From CAVZTA01 sp963778025 (GTDB taxonomy: Bacteria; Chloroflexota; Limnocylindria; Limnocylindrales; CSP1-4): 64,000 nucleotides of DNA. Location of the stretch: NCBI GenBank assembly GCA_963778025.1, contig CAVZTA010000004.1, positions 24,983-88,982 on the forward strand, read 5' to 3'. Both the position numbers and the translations under genes were made by a program. The notes beneath the pieces are model-generated. The model was given only the letters and a program-made list of their open reading frames with translations, was not told where the DNA came from and did not search any database. This document shows positions 37,114 through 45,794 of the stretch, one piece after another (position 1 is the stretch's first letter; each line of letters begins with the position of its first letter).

Positions 37114-37380
37114 CGGACGGCTCCTTTCGTGGCGATCGGTGGTGTCGGTCGGTCGATGTCGATGGCGTCAGTCTCGCGCGCCGATCCCGCCGTCCCCACG
37201 GACGTCCGCCGCCGGGCGCACGACCACGAACGCCCGCGACCTCGATGGACGGATGACGACCCGTCGGCCCTGCTCGTCGTCAGCCGTTCCCCACGGGACG
37301 GACACGCGCGAACGACGATCGGTCGGCGTTCGACGTGCCGGATGTGACCGCTGTGACCCTCGTGGCGGTCCCGGTCGGGT
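37114..37380. other. 267-bp intergenic stretch
   Basis: I see no gene, repeat or clear promoter. Codon-position bias is absent in all frames by eye. Confidence 0.4.
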
Positions 37381-38261
37381 TCAGGCCTCCAGGTCGCGAT
37401 GCCAGTCGCCGCGCTCCGCGTCCTGGCCTTCGGCGGCCACCGTGCCCGCGGCGACAGCCTCGCGCGCATCGGCGTTGAGCCGCTCGCCGGCGGCCGCCGC
37501 CGTCGAGGCACGCCTTCGACGCGATCTCCCCGATCGCCCCCGGACTGGCGTGCGCCGGGAGGAGCTTCGGCGTGCCCGAGTCGGCCGCGCCCCGGAGCCG
37601 GATGCCGCGCGCCGCGAGCTGCTCCTGCGCCCGCTCGGCGAGCCGCCGGCCCTGGGCCTGGAGGCGCGCTCGTCGGCCGGCCCCGCGATCCGGGTCGAGG
37701 AGCCACGTTCCGGCGGCCGCCGCCGCGGCACCGACCGCCAGTCCGACCGCGAGCCGGCCGCTGCGTCCGCGGGCATAGCCGCGCTCGAACGCGCGGTCGT
37801 AGCGCTCCTCGTCCGTGCCCGGCCAGCGGCGCTCGAGGCGCCGGACCACATCGTCGAGGGGTGCCCCGTCGGTCACCCGGGCGGTCGCGTCGCGCAGCGT
37901 CGCCGCCAGGTCGTCCGAGGTCCGGAGCGACGCCGAGCGGAGATCCTCGACGCGTCCGCCGGCCGACCGCGCCGTCGCGCGACCGGCCTTGCCGGCGTCA
38001 TCGACCGCGTCGCCCAGGCGTTCACGGAGGGCGTCGGCGAGGTCCGCGATCCGCTCCAGCAGCGTGCCGGCTGCATCTGTGGCGCTGTCGGCGATCGCCG
38101 AGCCGGCTGAGCCGGCCGCGTCGCTGACGCGTTGACGCGGCGTGCTCCAACCCGGAGCCGATGGCGTCCGCGACCTCGCCCGCGGTCGAGCCTGCCGTGT
38201 CGGCGACCTCGGTGACGGTATCGGTGGCGTTCGTGCGGATGCGATCGAGGAGCGTGGGCAT
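37381..38261 (-). CDS. Ala-rich amphipathic protein with YtxH-like segment, two frameshifts
   Basis: About 292 residues. The start ATG 38259-38261 has AGGAGG 8 bases upstream. The first 110 residues are repeats of small residues and Asp/Thr (TVTEVADTAGSTAGEVADAI, then SDAAGSAGSAIADSATDAAG), predicted to form long amphipathic helices as in LEA/apolipoprotein-like proteins. A middle part (PLDDVVRRLERRWPGTDEER) leads to a Gly/Ala-rich hydrophobic helix followed by LLDPDRGAGRRARLQ, which resembles YtxH membrane-surface proteins. The C-terminus is polar. One extra base near 38132 (TCA-A-CGC) and one near 37511 (AAG-G-CGT) split the frame; length 881 nt fits two insertions. Likely a stress or envelope-associated protein; exact role unknown. 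Confidence 0.65.
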
Positions 38262-38413
38262 GGTCATCCCTCCTGGCAGCGGGTCACGCGAACCATGCCT
38301 CATCGAGCCTGCTTGCGATGAGCGCGACGCACCCGCCCGCGTAGCGCATGTGTTGCAGTCGCGGACGGGACGGTCGGAGCGGGCCGCACCAAAGCGACTA
38401 TAGAAATCAGCAG

Positions 38414-38442
38414 TTGACAAAAGAGAAAGCCGGCTTTACAAA
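38414..38442 (+). promoter_or_regulatory. sigma-70-type promoter of the DUF2089 operon
   Basis: TTGACA at 38414-38419, 17-bp spacer, TACAAA at 38437-38442, in a 60-bp AT-rich island. The GTG start is about 50 bp downstream. It is the clearest plus-strand promoter in the window. Confidence 0.75.
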
Positions 38443-38492
38443 AGGAAACGTCCACCGCGACAACGCATCACTCCAACGGAGGGACCGACCGC

Positions 38493-38939
38493 GTGCCCCA
38501 CGACGTCATCGCCACGTGCCCCGTCTGCAGCGGCGAGCTCGCGGTCACCCGCCTTCGCTGCTCCAGCTGCGGCACGACGATCGACGGCGAGTTCAACGTC
38601 GGGCGGTTCAGCCGGCTGACCAAGGACCAGCAGGTGATCCTGATGAGCTTCCTGCGCTCGCGCGGGAACCTCCGGGACATGGAGCGAGAGCTCGGCATCA
38701 GCTACCCGACGGTCCGGGCACGGGTCGAGGCGCTCGTTCGCGTGCTCGGCTTCGGACCGCGGGATGCCGCGGCGGACACGGACGACGACGCCGGCGCGGA
38801 CGGCGCCGTGGCGACCGCCACGGCGATGGCCGATGCCGTGGCCAGCGGACGGCGCGAGATCCTCGAGCGCCTGTCCCGGAAGGAGATGAGCGCCGAGGAG
38901 GCCGCGACGGCCATCCGGGAGCTCGGGAGGACCCGATGA
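38493..38939 (+). CDS. DUF2089 family protein (zinc ribbon plus HTH)
   Basis: 148 residues from GTG 38493, with GGAGGG upstream. The N-terminal zinc ribbon has Cys pairs in ATCPVCSGE and CSSCGTT. A helix-turn-helix-like region follows: LTKDQQVILMSFLRSRGNLRD and GISYPTVRARVEALV. The C-terminus is an acidic linker plus a helix (REILERLSRKEMSAEEAATAI) of the SHOCT kind. DUF2089 proteins usually sit upstream of DUF4097 genes and are thought to regulate them. Overlaps the next gene by 4 bp (ATGA). Confidence 0.88.
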   Translation: MPHDVIATCPVCSGELAVTRLRCSSCGTTIDGEFNVGRFSRLTKDQQVILMSFLRSRGNLRDMERELGISYPTVRARVEALVRVLGFGPRDAAADTDDDAGADGAVATATAMADAVASGRREILERLSRKEMSAEEAATAIRELGRTR

Positions 38940-40117
38940 ACAGCACGCTGGAGGGCACCGACGTGATGGTGCGCGAGATCCCGTTCCGCGCGGACGGCGA
39001 GGTCCGGATCAGCCTCGCCTCGGGTGAGCTCTTCCTGCGCGGCGTCGACGAGGACGTCGTGCGGATCCGCAGCCTCGACGACCGGCCGGTGGACCAGACG
39101 GTCGAGGTCGTCATCGGCGAGGCGCAGCTCGACATCCGGGCGGTCTCGGAGACCGAGATCCGCATCGGGCCCCTGACCATCGGCGGTCACGGCAGCGCCG
39201 AGCTCGAGGTCGAGGTCCCGCGCGGCTCGACGGTGCTCGCGAAGACCGCGAGCGGCGACATCCAGGCATCGGGGCTCACCGGGGAGACGCGCTTCGCGAC
39301 AGCGTCGGGAGACGTCACGGTCGACGAGATCTCGGGCCGGGTCCGCTTCGAATCGATGTCGGGCGACGTCGGCATCCACGCGAGCGACGCCGTCGACGTC
39401 GACGGCCGCAGCGTGTCCGGCGAGGTGACCCTCCGGGCGCCCAGGTTCCGGTCGCTCCGGCTGGGCTCGACGAGCGGCGATCTCGCCGTCCTGGGCGAGC
39501 TCGATCCCGGCGCCCACGACATCCAGACGATCAGCGGCGACACCGTCCTCACCACCCAGACCGGGATGCGCCTCGAGACGTCGACGGTCACGGGTGACGT
39601 GCGGCTCCGCCTCCAGGGCATCTCCGCGACGGACGACGGACCGCACGCGTTCCGCATCGGCGATGGCGCCGCCACGGTCCGCTGGAAGTCGATGTCGGGC
39701 GATCTCACCGTCCGCAACGAGGAGAAGCAGGCGAAGCACCGGACCGATATCGATGTGCGTTCGGACATCCGCATGCCGGGCACGCCCGCCGTCCCGAGCG
39801 CGCCGCAGCCCCCGGCGCCGCCCGCGGTGCCGCAGCCGCCCTTCGCGGCCCCGCCGTCCGCCCCCGAGCTCGAGGTGGTGGCGGAAGCGCAGGCCGCCCC
39901 GAACCTCTATCGCGCCGCCGGTCAGGCGCCGGACGCGCCGGCCGGCGACGCGGTCACGGAACGCGCGGAGGCCCGCCGGCTGCGGACCGAGCGCCAGGAA
40001 GCCGCTCGCCTGGAGCTCCTCCAGGCGGTGGAGCGGGGCGAGGTGTCGGTCGACGACGCCGCGATCCGGCTGGCGGCGCTCGATGACGCCGCCCTGTCCG
40101 GCGGTGGGTCCGTCTGA
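38936..40117 (+). CDS. DUF4097 beta-helix protein
   Basis: 393 residues. Residues about 10-270 are a right-handed beta-helix-like array with repeated SGDI/SGDV turns (KTASGDIQASG, TASGDVTVDEISG, SMSGDVGIHA, STSGDLAVLG, TISGDTVLT), characteristic of DUF4097/LiaX-like proteins. A Pro-rich linker (about 280-310) leads to a C-terminal helix pair with RLELLQAVERGEVSVDDAA, a SHOCT-type oligomerisation motif. No signal peptide, so probably cytoplasmic or membrane-associated through partners. LiaX-type relatives take part in envelope stress sensing; that role here is inference. Confidence 0.85.
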   Translation: MNSTLEGTDVMVREIPFRADGEVRISLASGELFLRGVDEDVVRIRSLDDRPVDQTVEVVIGEAQLDIRAVSETEIRIGPLTIGGHGSAELEVEVPRGSTVLAKTASGDIQASGLTGETRFATASGDVTVDEISGRVRFESMSGDVGIHASDAVDVDGRSVSGEVTLRAPRFRSLRLGSTSGDLAVLGELDPGAHDIQTISGDTVLTTQTGMRLETSTVTGDVRLRLQGISATDDGPHAFRIGDGAATVRWKSMSGDLTVRNEEKQAKHRTDIDVRSDIRMPGTPAVPSAPQPPAPPAVPQPPFAAPPSAPELEVVAEAQAAPNLYRAAGQAPDAPAGDAVTERAEARRLRTERQEAARLELLQAVERGEVSVDDAAIRLAALDDAALSGGGSV

Positions 40118-40118
40118 C

Positions 40119-40538
40119 ATGTCCGATGCCCTCGACACGGTCCTCCGGCTCGTCGCCGAGGGCCGCCTCACGGCCGACGAGGCCGCCCCGCTGCTCGATG
40201 CCCTGGACGCGACCGGCGATGGCGGAACGGCACCCGCCGTCGCCGGCTCGTCCTTCACCACCGACGAGGCGGATCTCGACGACCAGCGCGCCGGGTCGAC
40301 CGCATCCGATGAGAAGCCCCCGACGCGGCTGCGCATCGAGATCCGCGAGAACGGCCAGCAGACCGTGAATCTGCGCCTGCCGCTGGCCCTCGGCCGGTTC
40401 GCGGTCGATCGCGTGCCCGGGCTCACGGGCGTCCACGCCGAACGCATCCGCGAGGCGCTGCGGCACGGCATGCGCGGCCCGATCATCGAGGTGAACGACG
40501 GCCACGGCGACGACACCGTGAGGATCGTCCTCGAGTGA
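40119..40538 (+). CDS. SHOCT-like domain protein
   Basis: 139 residues, starting 1 bp after the DUF4097 stop. The N-terminal LDTVLRLVAEGRLTADEAAP is a SHOCT motif like those at the ends of its two upstream neighbours. The C-terminal half (LRIEIRENGQQTVNLRLPLA, then GPIIEVNDGHGDDTVRIVLE) is a small beta domain often found in this operon type. It probably forms a complex with the DUF2089 and DUF4097 proteins. Confidence 0.82.
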   Translation: MSDALDTVLRLVAEGRLTADEAAPLLDALDATGDGGTAPAVAGSSFTTDEADLDDQRAGSTASDEKPPTRLRIEIRENGQQTVNLRLPLALGRFAVDRVPGLTGVHAERIREALRHGMRGPIIEVNDGHGDDTVRIVLE

Positions 40539-41870
40539 CCGCCTCGACCGCCGCCCCGGCGACGGCGCTCGGTCGCGTCCGCTCGCTGCCGCTGTGGCAG
40601 CCGCTGGCCGTCCGCGATTTCCGGCTGCTCTGGTCGGGCGAGACGGTCTCGCTGCTGGGCGACCAGTTCCACTTCGTCGCGCTCGCCTGGCTCGTGCTCC
40701 AGGTCACGGGCTCCGGGCTGGCGCTGGGCACCGTGCTGCTCGCGGCCCAGATCCCGCGGGCGGTGACGCTGCTGGTCGGCGGAGCGCTCTCGGATCGGCT
40801 CCCGGCGCGCTCGCTGCTTCTCGCCTCGAACCTGATCCGGGCGGGCCTCAGCGCCGCGATCGCGCTGCTCATCTTCGGCGCGGCGGTCCAGCTGTGGCAG
40901 CTGGCGCTCATCGGCATCGCGTTCGGCATCGTCGACGCGATCCACATGCCGGCGTTCCGGTCGCTCGTCCCGCGGACCGTCGACGAGGACGCGATCGCGC
41001 CGGCGAACGCGCTGGTCGAATCCACGATGCAGCTCGCGAACCTGTTCGGACCGCCGCTCGCGGGCCTGTTCGTGGCGACGGTCGGCATCGGCGCCTCGTT
41101 CGGCCTCGATTCGCTGTCGTTCGTGATCGCGGCGATCACGGTGTTCCTGCTCACGGCCGGACGTCGCGCGGCGATGGCGCACATCGCCGACGTCCGGGCA
41201 CGCGCGACCGGGCGAGGCCGGCGAGGCCGGCGAGGCGATGCCCGGGATGCTCGACTCGATCCGGTCGGGTCTTCGCTACGTCTTCGGGCTGGGCTCGGTG
41301 CGGACGGTGTTCGTCGTCTCGATGATCGTGAACTTCGCCCTCAACGGCCCCGCGGCGGTGGGCCTGCCGTGGCTGGCCGATCGCGTGTTCGACGCGGGCT
41401 CGGTCGGGTTCGGGTTGCTGCTGGGCGCCTGGGGCGCCGGGGCGCTCGCGGGCGGCCTGCTGTGCGGGGCGACGGGCGGGCGGATCGGGTCGGGCGGGGC
41501 GCTGCTGGTGCTGATCGCGCTGCTCGGGGTCGGGATGCTCGCGGTGGGCCTCTCGACGGTGTTCGGGCTGACGCTGCTGATCCTGGCGGCGATGGGCGTG
41601 ATCGTCGGCTACCTGAACGTGCTGGTGATCTCGTGGTTCCAGCGCCGGACCGACCCCTCGATGCTCGGCCGGCTGATGAGCATCATGTTCCTGGCCGGGA
41701 GCATCGCCGGGCCGTTCTCGTTCGCGCTGAGCGGCGTCCTGGTCGACACCGTCGGGGCCGGCCTGTTCGTCCTGTCGGGCGCGCTCGTGCTGGTGACCGC
41801 CGCGATCACGGCCGCGGCGCGGGCGATGCCGGACTTCGGACCGGACGCGCCCACCGCGGCGGCGGCCTGA
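40535..41870 (+). CDS. MFS transporter, one frameshift
   Basis: About 444 residues with twelve predicted membrane helices. The N-terminus FRLLWSGETVSLLGDQFHFV and GGALSDRLPARSLLLASNLIR are typical of MFS efflux proteins. One extra base near 41210 (GGG-C-GAG) lies in the central cytoplasmic loop, in a GAGGCCGGC repeat. The second half restarts with EAMPGMLDSIRSGLRYVFG. Start GTG 40535 overlaps the previous stop (GTGA), so the transporter belongs to the DUF2089-DUF4097-SHOCT operon. Confidence 0.84.
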
Positions 41871-41943
41871 CCCGGGCTGACGCGATCGCCCTCGGAGCTC
41901 CCGAGGGGTGGGCAGCGGGTCGACCCGCGCCTATGCTGTCGCG

Positions 41944-43209
41944 GTGACCGAGACCCTCGCCGCGCCCGCCGGCACCACGCCGGGCCGTCCGTCCATCGTC
42001 GAGCGTTACCTCGCCCGGACGCCGGGCTCGCGGGCCCTGTTCGAGCGGTCGTCACGGTCGATCCCGGGCGGCTCGACGCGGACGACGGTGTTCAGCGAGC
42101 CGTACCCGCCGTTCGTCGTGCGCGGGTCGGGTGCGCACACGTGGGACGTCGACGGGAATCGGTACGTCGACCTGTTGATGAACTACACGTCGCTGATCCT
42201 GGGTCATGCGCCTGACGTGGTCGTGGCGGCGGTCCGGGAGCAGGTCGCCCGTGGCTCGGCATTCGCGGCGCCCACCGAGACCGAGGTGGAGCTCGCCGAG
42301 GAGCTGCGTCGGCGGCTTCCGTCGCTGGAGCGCGTGCGGTTCGTGAACTCGGGTACGGAGGCGACGATGTTCGCCCTCCGCGTCGCCCGGCACCACACCG
42401 GCCGCGACCTGATCGCGACGTTCGAGCGCGGCTACCACGGCACGCACGAGGGGGTCGTCGTCGGGCCGGGTGTCCCGGACGCGATCCGCGCGTTGACCGT
42501 GGGCCTGCCGTGGGACTCGATCGACGGCGTCGAGCAGGCGCTCGCCGGTCGTGAGCGCGAGGTCGCGGCGATCATCATCGAACCGGTCCAGGGCTCCGGC
42601 GGGGTGCGACCCGCATCGCCGGCCTTCCTGCGGGCGCTGCGCGAGTACACGACGCAGCACGGGATCCTCCTGATCTTCGACGAGATCATCGCGTTCCGGG
42701 TCTCGCCCTCGGGCACCCAGGGGATGGTCGGTGTCACACCCGACCTCACCACGCTCGGCAAGATCATCGGCGGGGGCTACCCGCTGGCGGCGTTCGGCGG
42801 GCGAGCGGACGTGATGGACCATTTCGACGCCCGGCGACCGAACGCGCTGCCCCACGGCGGGACGTTCAACGGGAACCCGGTGGGAGCGGCAGCCGGGCTG
42901 GCGACGCTGCGGGCGCTGACGCCCGACGTCTATGCCGCGCTCGGCGCCACGGGTGCCCGGCTGGCGTCGTCGCTCCGCTCGGAGCTGGCCGCCGCGGGCG
43001 TCCCGGGCGAGGTCGCCCAGGTCGAGTCGCTGTTCCAGGTGTGGCTGGGCGTCGGGACCCCGGCGGAGCTGTTCGTCGGGCTGCTCACCGAGGGCTTCCA
43101 CCTCGCGCCGCGCGGGATGGGCGCCGTCTCGACACCGATCACCGACACGATGGTCGACGAGTTCGTCGGCGCGGTCGTCCGGATCGGGAGCGAGCTCGCC
43201 GGGCGCTGA
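41944..43209 (+). CDS. class III aminotransferase, glutamate-1-semialdehyde aminomutase-like
   Basis: 421 residues from GTG 41944. PLP fold-type I enzyme: FVNSGTEATMFALRVAR binds the cofactor phosphate, LIFDEIIAFRVSPSG holds the PLP Asp, and the Schiff-base lysine is in TLGKIIGGGYPLAAFGG. The N-terminal SIPGGSTRTTVF and HTWDVDGNRYVD are like HemL and its paralogues. No other tetrapyrrole gene is nearby, so this is more likely a HemL-like aminotransferase of unknown substrate than the haem pathway enzyme. Confidence 0.85.
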   Translation: MTETLAAPAGTTPGRPSIVERYLARTPGSRALFERSSRSIPGGSTRTTVFSEPYPPFVVRGSGAHTWDVDGNRYVDLLMNYTSLILGHAPDVVVAAVREQVARGSAFAAPTETEVELAEELRRRLPSLERVRFVNSGTEATMFALRVARHHTGRDLIATFERGYHGTHEGVVVGPGVPDAIRALTVGLPWDSIDGVEQALAGREREVAAIIIEPVQGSGGVRPASPAFLRALREYTTQHGILLIFDEIIAFRVSPSGTQGMVGVTPDLTTLGKIIGGGYPLAAFGGRADVMDHFDARRPNALPHGGTFNGNPVGAAAGLATLRALTPDVYAALGATGARLASSLRSELAAAGVPGEVAQVESLFQVWLGVGTPAELFVGLLTEGFHLAPRGMGAVSTPITDTMVDEFVGAVVRIGSELAGR

Positions 43210-43295
43210 CGTCCGCCCGCTCGCTCGGCCGGCCATCGCTGGCACCGGCGACACCGATCGGCGTGGGGGCCGAGGGCACGGTTCGGGCCCGCCGA

Positions 43296-44036
43296 CTACC
43301 GGTGTGGCTGATCGCTCGCCAGGTGGATCGCGAAGAAGGCGAGCATCCGCGCCCAGGCATCCTCGGCGGCCACCTCGTCGTAGCCGCCACCCATGGGTGT
43401 CAGGTGCTCGATCCGCGTGAGCCAGGGCCCATGCCGGCTCATGAACCCGTGGCCCGCGCTCGGGTAGGTCTTCACGTCGTGCGGGATGGCCAGCCGCGTG
43501 AGCGCCGCCTCCAGTCGCGCGGCCCCGCCACGGAACGCGAAGTCGCGACCGCCATAGCTGGCCACCGTGGGGCACAGGTCGCCGAGGACAGCGTCGTCCT
43601 TGGGCACGGCGGCGTAGAACGGTGCGACGACCTTCACCGGCTGGCCCCCGCGAGCCGCGTAGAGCAACGCGAACCCGCCACCCATGCACAGCCCGATGAC
43701 GCCGATCCGCCCGGGATCCACCCCTGATCGCTGCCCCAGCCACTGCTGGGCCGCCGCCAGCTCGCGGTACGGCCGACCCGTCCCGACCCTGCCGATGCCC
43801 TGCATGAACCGCGCGATGCACAGCGGCTTCCAGCCGGCGCCGAGGAAGTCGGGTGCGAGGGCGGTGTAGCCGTGCTCCGCGAACCGTCCGGCGATGCGGC
43901 GCATGTCGTCGGTCAAGCCGAGCGCTTCGTGGATCACGAGCACGCCGGCGCCGTTCGTCGATCCCGCGGCCGGTTCGGCCAGGGCGGCGTGCAGCGCTCG
44001 CCCGCCGGTGAGCGCGATGTCGACCTCGGTCGTCAT
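43296..44036 (-). CDS. dienelactone hydrolase family protein
   Basis: 246 residues from ATG 44034-44036. The nucleophile is Cys in GLCMGGGFALL, as in true dienelactone hydrolases. The Glu-bearing loop VLVIHEALGLTDDMRR and the late His in SAGHGFMSRHG complete the active site. Such enzymes open dienelactones in chlorocatechol breakdown or act as general esterases. No aromatic-degradation genes are adjacent. Divergent from the HhH glycosylase gene, with 94 bp between starts. Confidence 0.88.
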   Translation of the reverse strand: MTTEVDIALTGGRALHAALAEPAAGSTNGAGVLVIHEALGLTDDMRRIAGRFAEHGYTALAPDFLGAGWKPLCIARFMQGIGRVGTGRPYRELAAAQQWLGQRSGVDPGRIGVIGLCMGGGFALLYAARGGQPVKVVAPFYAAVPKDDAVLGDLCPTVASYGGRDFAFRGGAARLEAALTRLAIPHDVKTYPSAGHGFMSRHGPWLTRIEHLTPMGGGYDEVAAEDAWARMLAFFAIHLASDQPHR

Positions 44037-44130
44037 CCCGGGCGTGTCGCGGTCGGCCGATGGTCCCGCATGGACCGATGGTAGGGCGACACATAAGTGG
44101 CGGCGAAGTGGGCGCGCGTACGATGCGTGC

Positions 44131-44719
44131 ATGACTGCCTCGACGCCCACCATCGCCCAGCCAGCTGCCGTACACCGGCGATCCGGAGGCCGATGCGCTG
44201 ATCGCGCGGGACCCCGTCGCGCTGCTCATCGGGTTCGTGCTCGACCAGCAGGTCCCGCTCCAGAAGGCGTTCTCGGGTCCCCTGGAGCTCCAGCGGCGGA
44301 TCGGGACGCTCGACCCGAAGGCGATCGCCGCCTACGACCCCGACAAGCTCGATGCCGCGTTCCGGGAACGCCCCGCGCTGCATCGGTTCCCGGGCAACAT
44401 GGCGCGGCGGACACAGGAGCTGTGTGCGGCGATCGCGGAGCGGTACGACGGGGACGCGACCCGCATCTGGGCTGACGCCGGCGATGGGAAGACGCTCTAC
44501 AAGCGCCTCATCGACCTGCCCGGGATCGGCGAGATGAAGGCGGGAACACTGGTCGGCATCCTCGGCCGGCGGTATGGCGTGCAACCGGCCGGCTGGGAGG
44601 ACGTCGCGCCGAAGCACATGACGCTGGCCGACGTCGATTCGGCGGAGTCGCTCGCTCGCTACCAGGAAGGGAAGCGGGCGCACAAGGCGGAGATGCGCGC
44701 CCAGGGCAAGAAGGTCTAG
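44131..44719 (+). CDS. HhH-GPD-type base excision repair protein, one frameshift
   Basis: About 195 residues. The N-terminal part ALIARDPVALLIGFVLDQQVP is the entry helix region of HhH glycosylases (LIGFVLDQQ, compare the Q-rich helix of AlkA relatives). The helix-hairpin-helix is KRLIDLPGIGEMKAGTLVGI. C-terminal residues ARYQEGKRAHKAEMRAQGKK match the short actinobacterial family of this name. An extra C near 44160 (CAG-C-CAG) shifts the frame after 10 codons; QLPYTGDPEAD resumes. It likely removes damaged bases, but the catalytic Asp is uncertain. Confidence 0.82.
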
Positions 44720-44723
44720 GCAG

Positions 44724-44763
44724 CCGCATGAGGGCGGCCCGTCGGGGAACCGCCCTCGTGCGG
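44724..44763. terminator. strong bidirectional hairpin
   Basis: Arms CCGCATGAGGGCGG (44724-44737) and CCGCCCTCGTGCGG (44750-44763), 14 bp with one mismatch. Lies between the HhH gene and the convergent ArsR-SRPBCC gene. Confidence 0.75.
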
Positions 44764-44774
44764 GTGGGATGGGC

Positions 44775-45575
44775 TCAGGCCGGCGTGCCCGCCCCCAGCG
44801 GCTGACCCGTCTCGAGCAGCGTCTTGAGGCCGGACGCGATCCACGGCCAGCCGCCCACGACCTGGTCGTAGGTCTCGGTGCGTGCGGCGAACTCGTCATG
44901 GATGACGGTGAGCTTGGTCACGCCCGGGATGTCGCCCGAGAGCTCGAAGCTCATCCGGGACGGCGGGTCCAGCGCGACCTTCTCGTCCCACACGGCATGG
45001 AACGTCATGACCAGCCGGTTCGGCGCGTCGGACTCGAGGACCGTGCCCTCGATCGCCAGGTTCTCGCCGATGTGGTACGTGATCGGTGCGCCGGCCTGGA
45101 ACGTCGACTCGACGGTGCTCCGGTAGTAGTACTGGAGCGTGAACTCGGACTCGGTGAGCGCGCGCCAGACCTGGTCGGGCGTGGCGCGGATGAACACCTG
45201 GTGGACGTACGCCGGCGGCCGCTCCTGGCTGCCGGTCCCCTGATCGAGCGTCTCGAGCATCGCCTGGACCTCCACGGTCTCCTTGAAGGCATTGAGGGTG
45301 TCCGCGGCCCGGATCCGGTAGCGATCGAGCCACCGGTCGTGGATCCGACGGATGGGCACGGCGTTCAGGTAGTGGTAGCGCTCCCGACCCACCTTGCGGC
45401 TCGTCACGAGCCCGGCCGTCTCCAGGACCCGCAGGTGCTTCATCACACCGAACCGGGTCATCGTCGGCAGCGCCGCTTCCAGCTCCGTGAGCGTCTGGCC
45501 ATCGCGCTCGAAGAGCCGGTCGAGGAGCGTCCGACGGCTGCCCTCGGCCAGCGCCTTGAACACCTCGTCGTCCAT
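44775..45575 (-). CDS. ArsR-type regulator fused to an SRPBCC (AHSA1) domain
   Basis: 266 residues. Residues 1-95 are a winged helix-turn-helix: FKALAEGSRRTLLDRLFE, MTRFGVMKHLRVLETAGLV and RKVGRERYHYLN. Residues about 120-260 are an AHSA1-type START-like domain (HQVFIRATPDQVWRALTESE, then GTVLESDAPNRLVMTFHAVW and WPWIASGLKTLLETG) that usually binds hydrophobic ligands. This one-protein sensor design is common in Actinomycetota and Chloroflexota, where the two parts are often separate adjacent genes. It has its own operator-containing promoter (45582-45611). Confidence 0.92.
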   Translation of the reverse strand: MDDEVFKALAEGSRRTLLDRLFERDGQTLTELEAALPTMTRFGVMKHLRVLETAGLVTSRKVGRERYHYLNAVPIRRIHDRWLDRYRIRAADTLNAFKETVEVQAMLETLDQGTGSQERPPAYVHQVFIRATPDQVWRALTESEFTLQYYYRSTVESTFQAGAPITYHIGENLAIEGTVLESDAPNRLVMTFHAVWDEKVALDPPSRMSFELSGDIPGVTKLTVIHDEFAARTETYDQVVGGWPWIASGLKTLLETGQPLGAGTPA

Positions 45576-45581
45576 GCCCCG

Positions 45582-45611
45582 ACAATAGGTGACCTAATGG
45601 TCACATGTCAA
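45582..45611 (-). promoter_or_regulatory. nearly leaderless promoter with operator for the ArsR-SRPBCC gene
   Basis: Minus strand: TTGACA at 45611-45606, 18-bp spacer, TATTGT at 45587-45582. The spacer contains the inverted repeat GTGACC-ATTA-GGTCAC (45589-45604). The -10 box ends only 6 bases before the ATG, so transcription would start at or next to the start codon. Autoregulation is inferred. Confidence 0.72.
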
Positions 45612-45794
45612 GCCCAGCCGGCTGCCCAGACGCCGGGATCCCGATCGCTCGCCGCTCGCGGCATCCGGACGTGGGCGAGTCATCCAGACGGGGGATGTGC
45701 GGCGAGACGGGCTCGTTGCACCATCGGCTCGACGACGGGCGTCGCTGTCGACACGCGTGCGCCGCCGTACCGCGCCGTGAGGGGATCAACCGTC

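Noticed and set aside
38702..41182. 826-residue minus-strand open frame
   Set aside because: Composition is that of antisense GC-rich DNA and it lies over the DUF2089-DUF4097-SHOCT-MFS genes, which have clear motifs and a promoter.
41944..43209. hemL (haem biosynthesis)
   Set aside because: The protein is HemL-like, but no other tetrapyrrole gene is nearby and the family has many paralogues with other substrates, so I gave no gene symbol.
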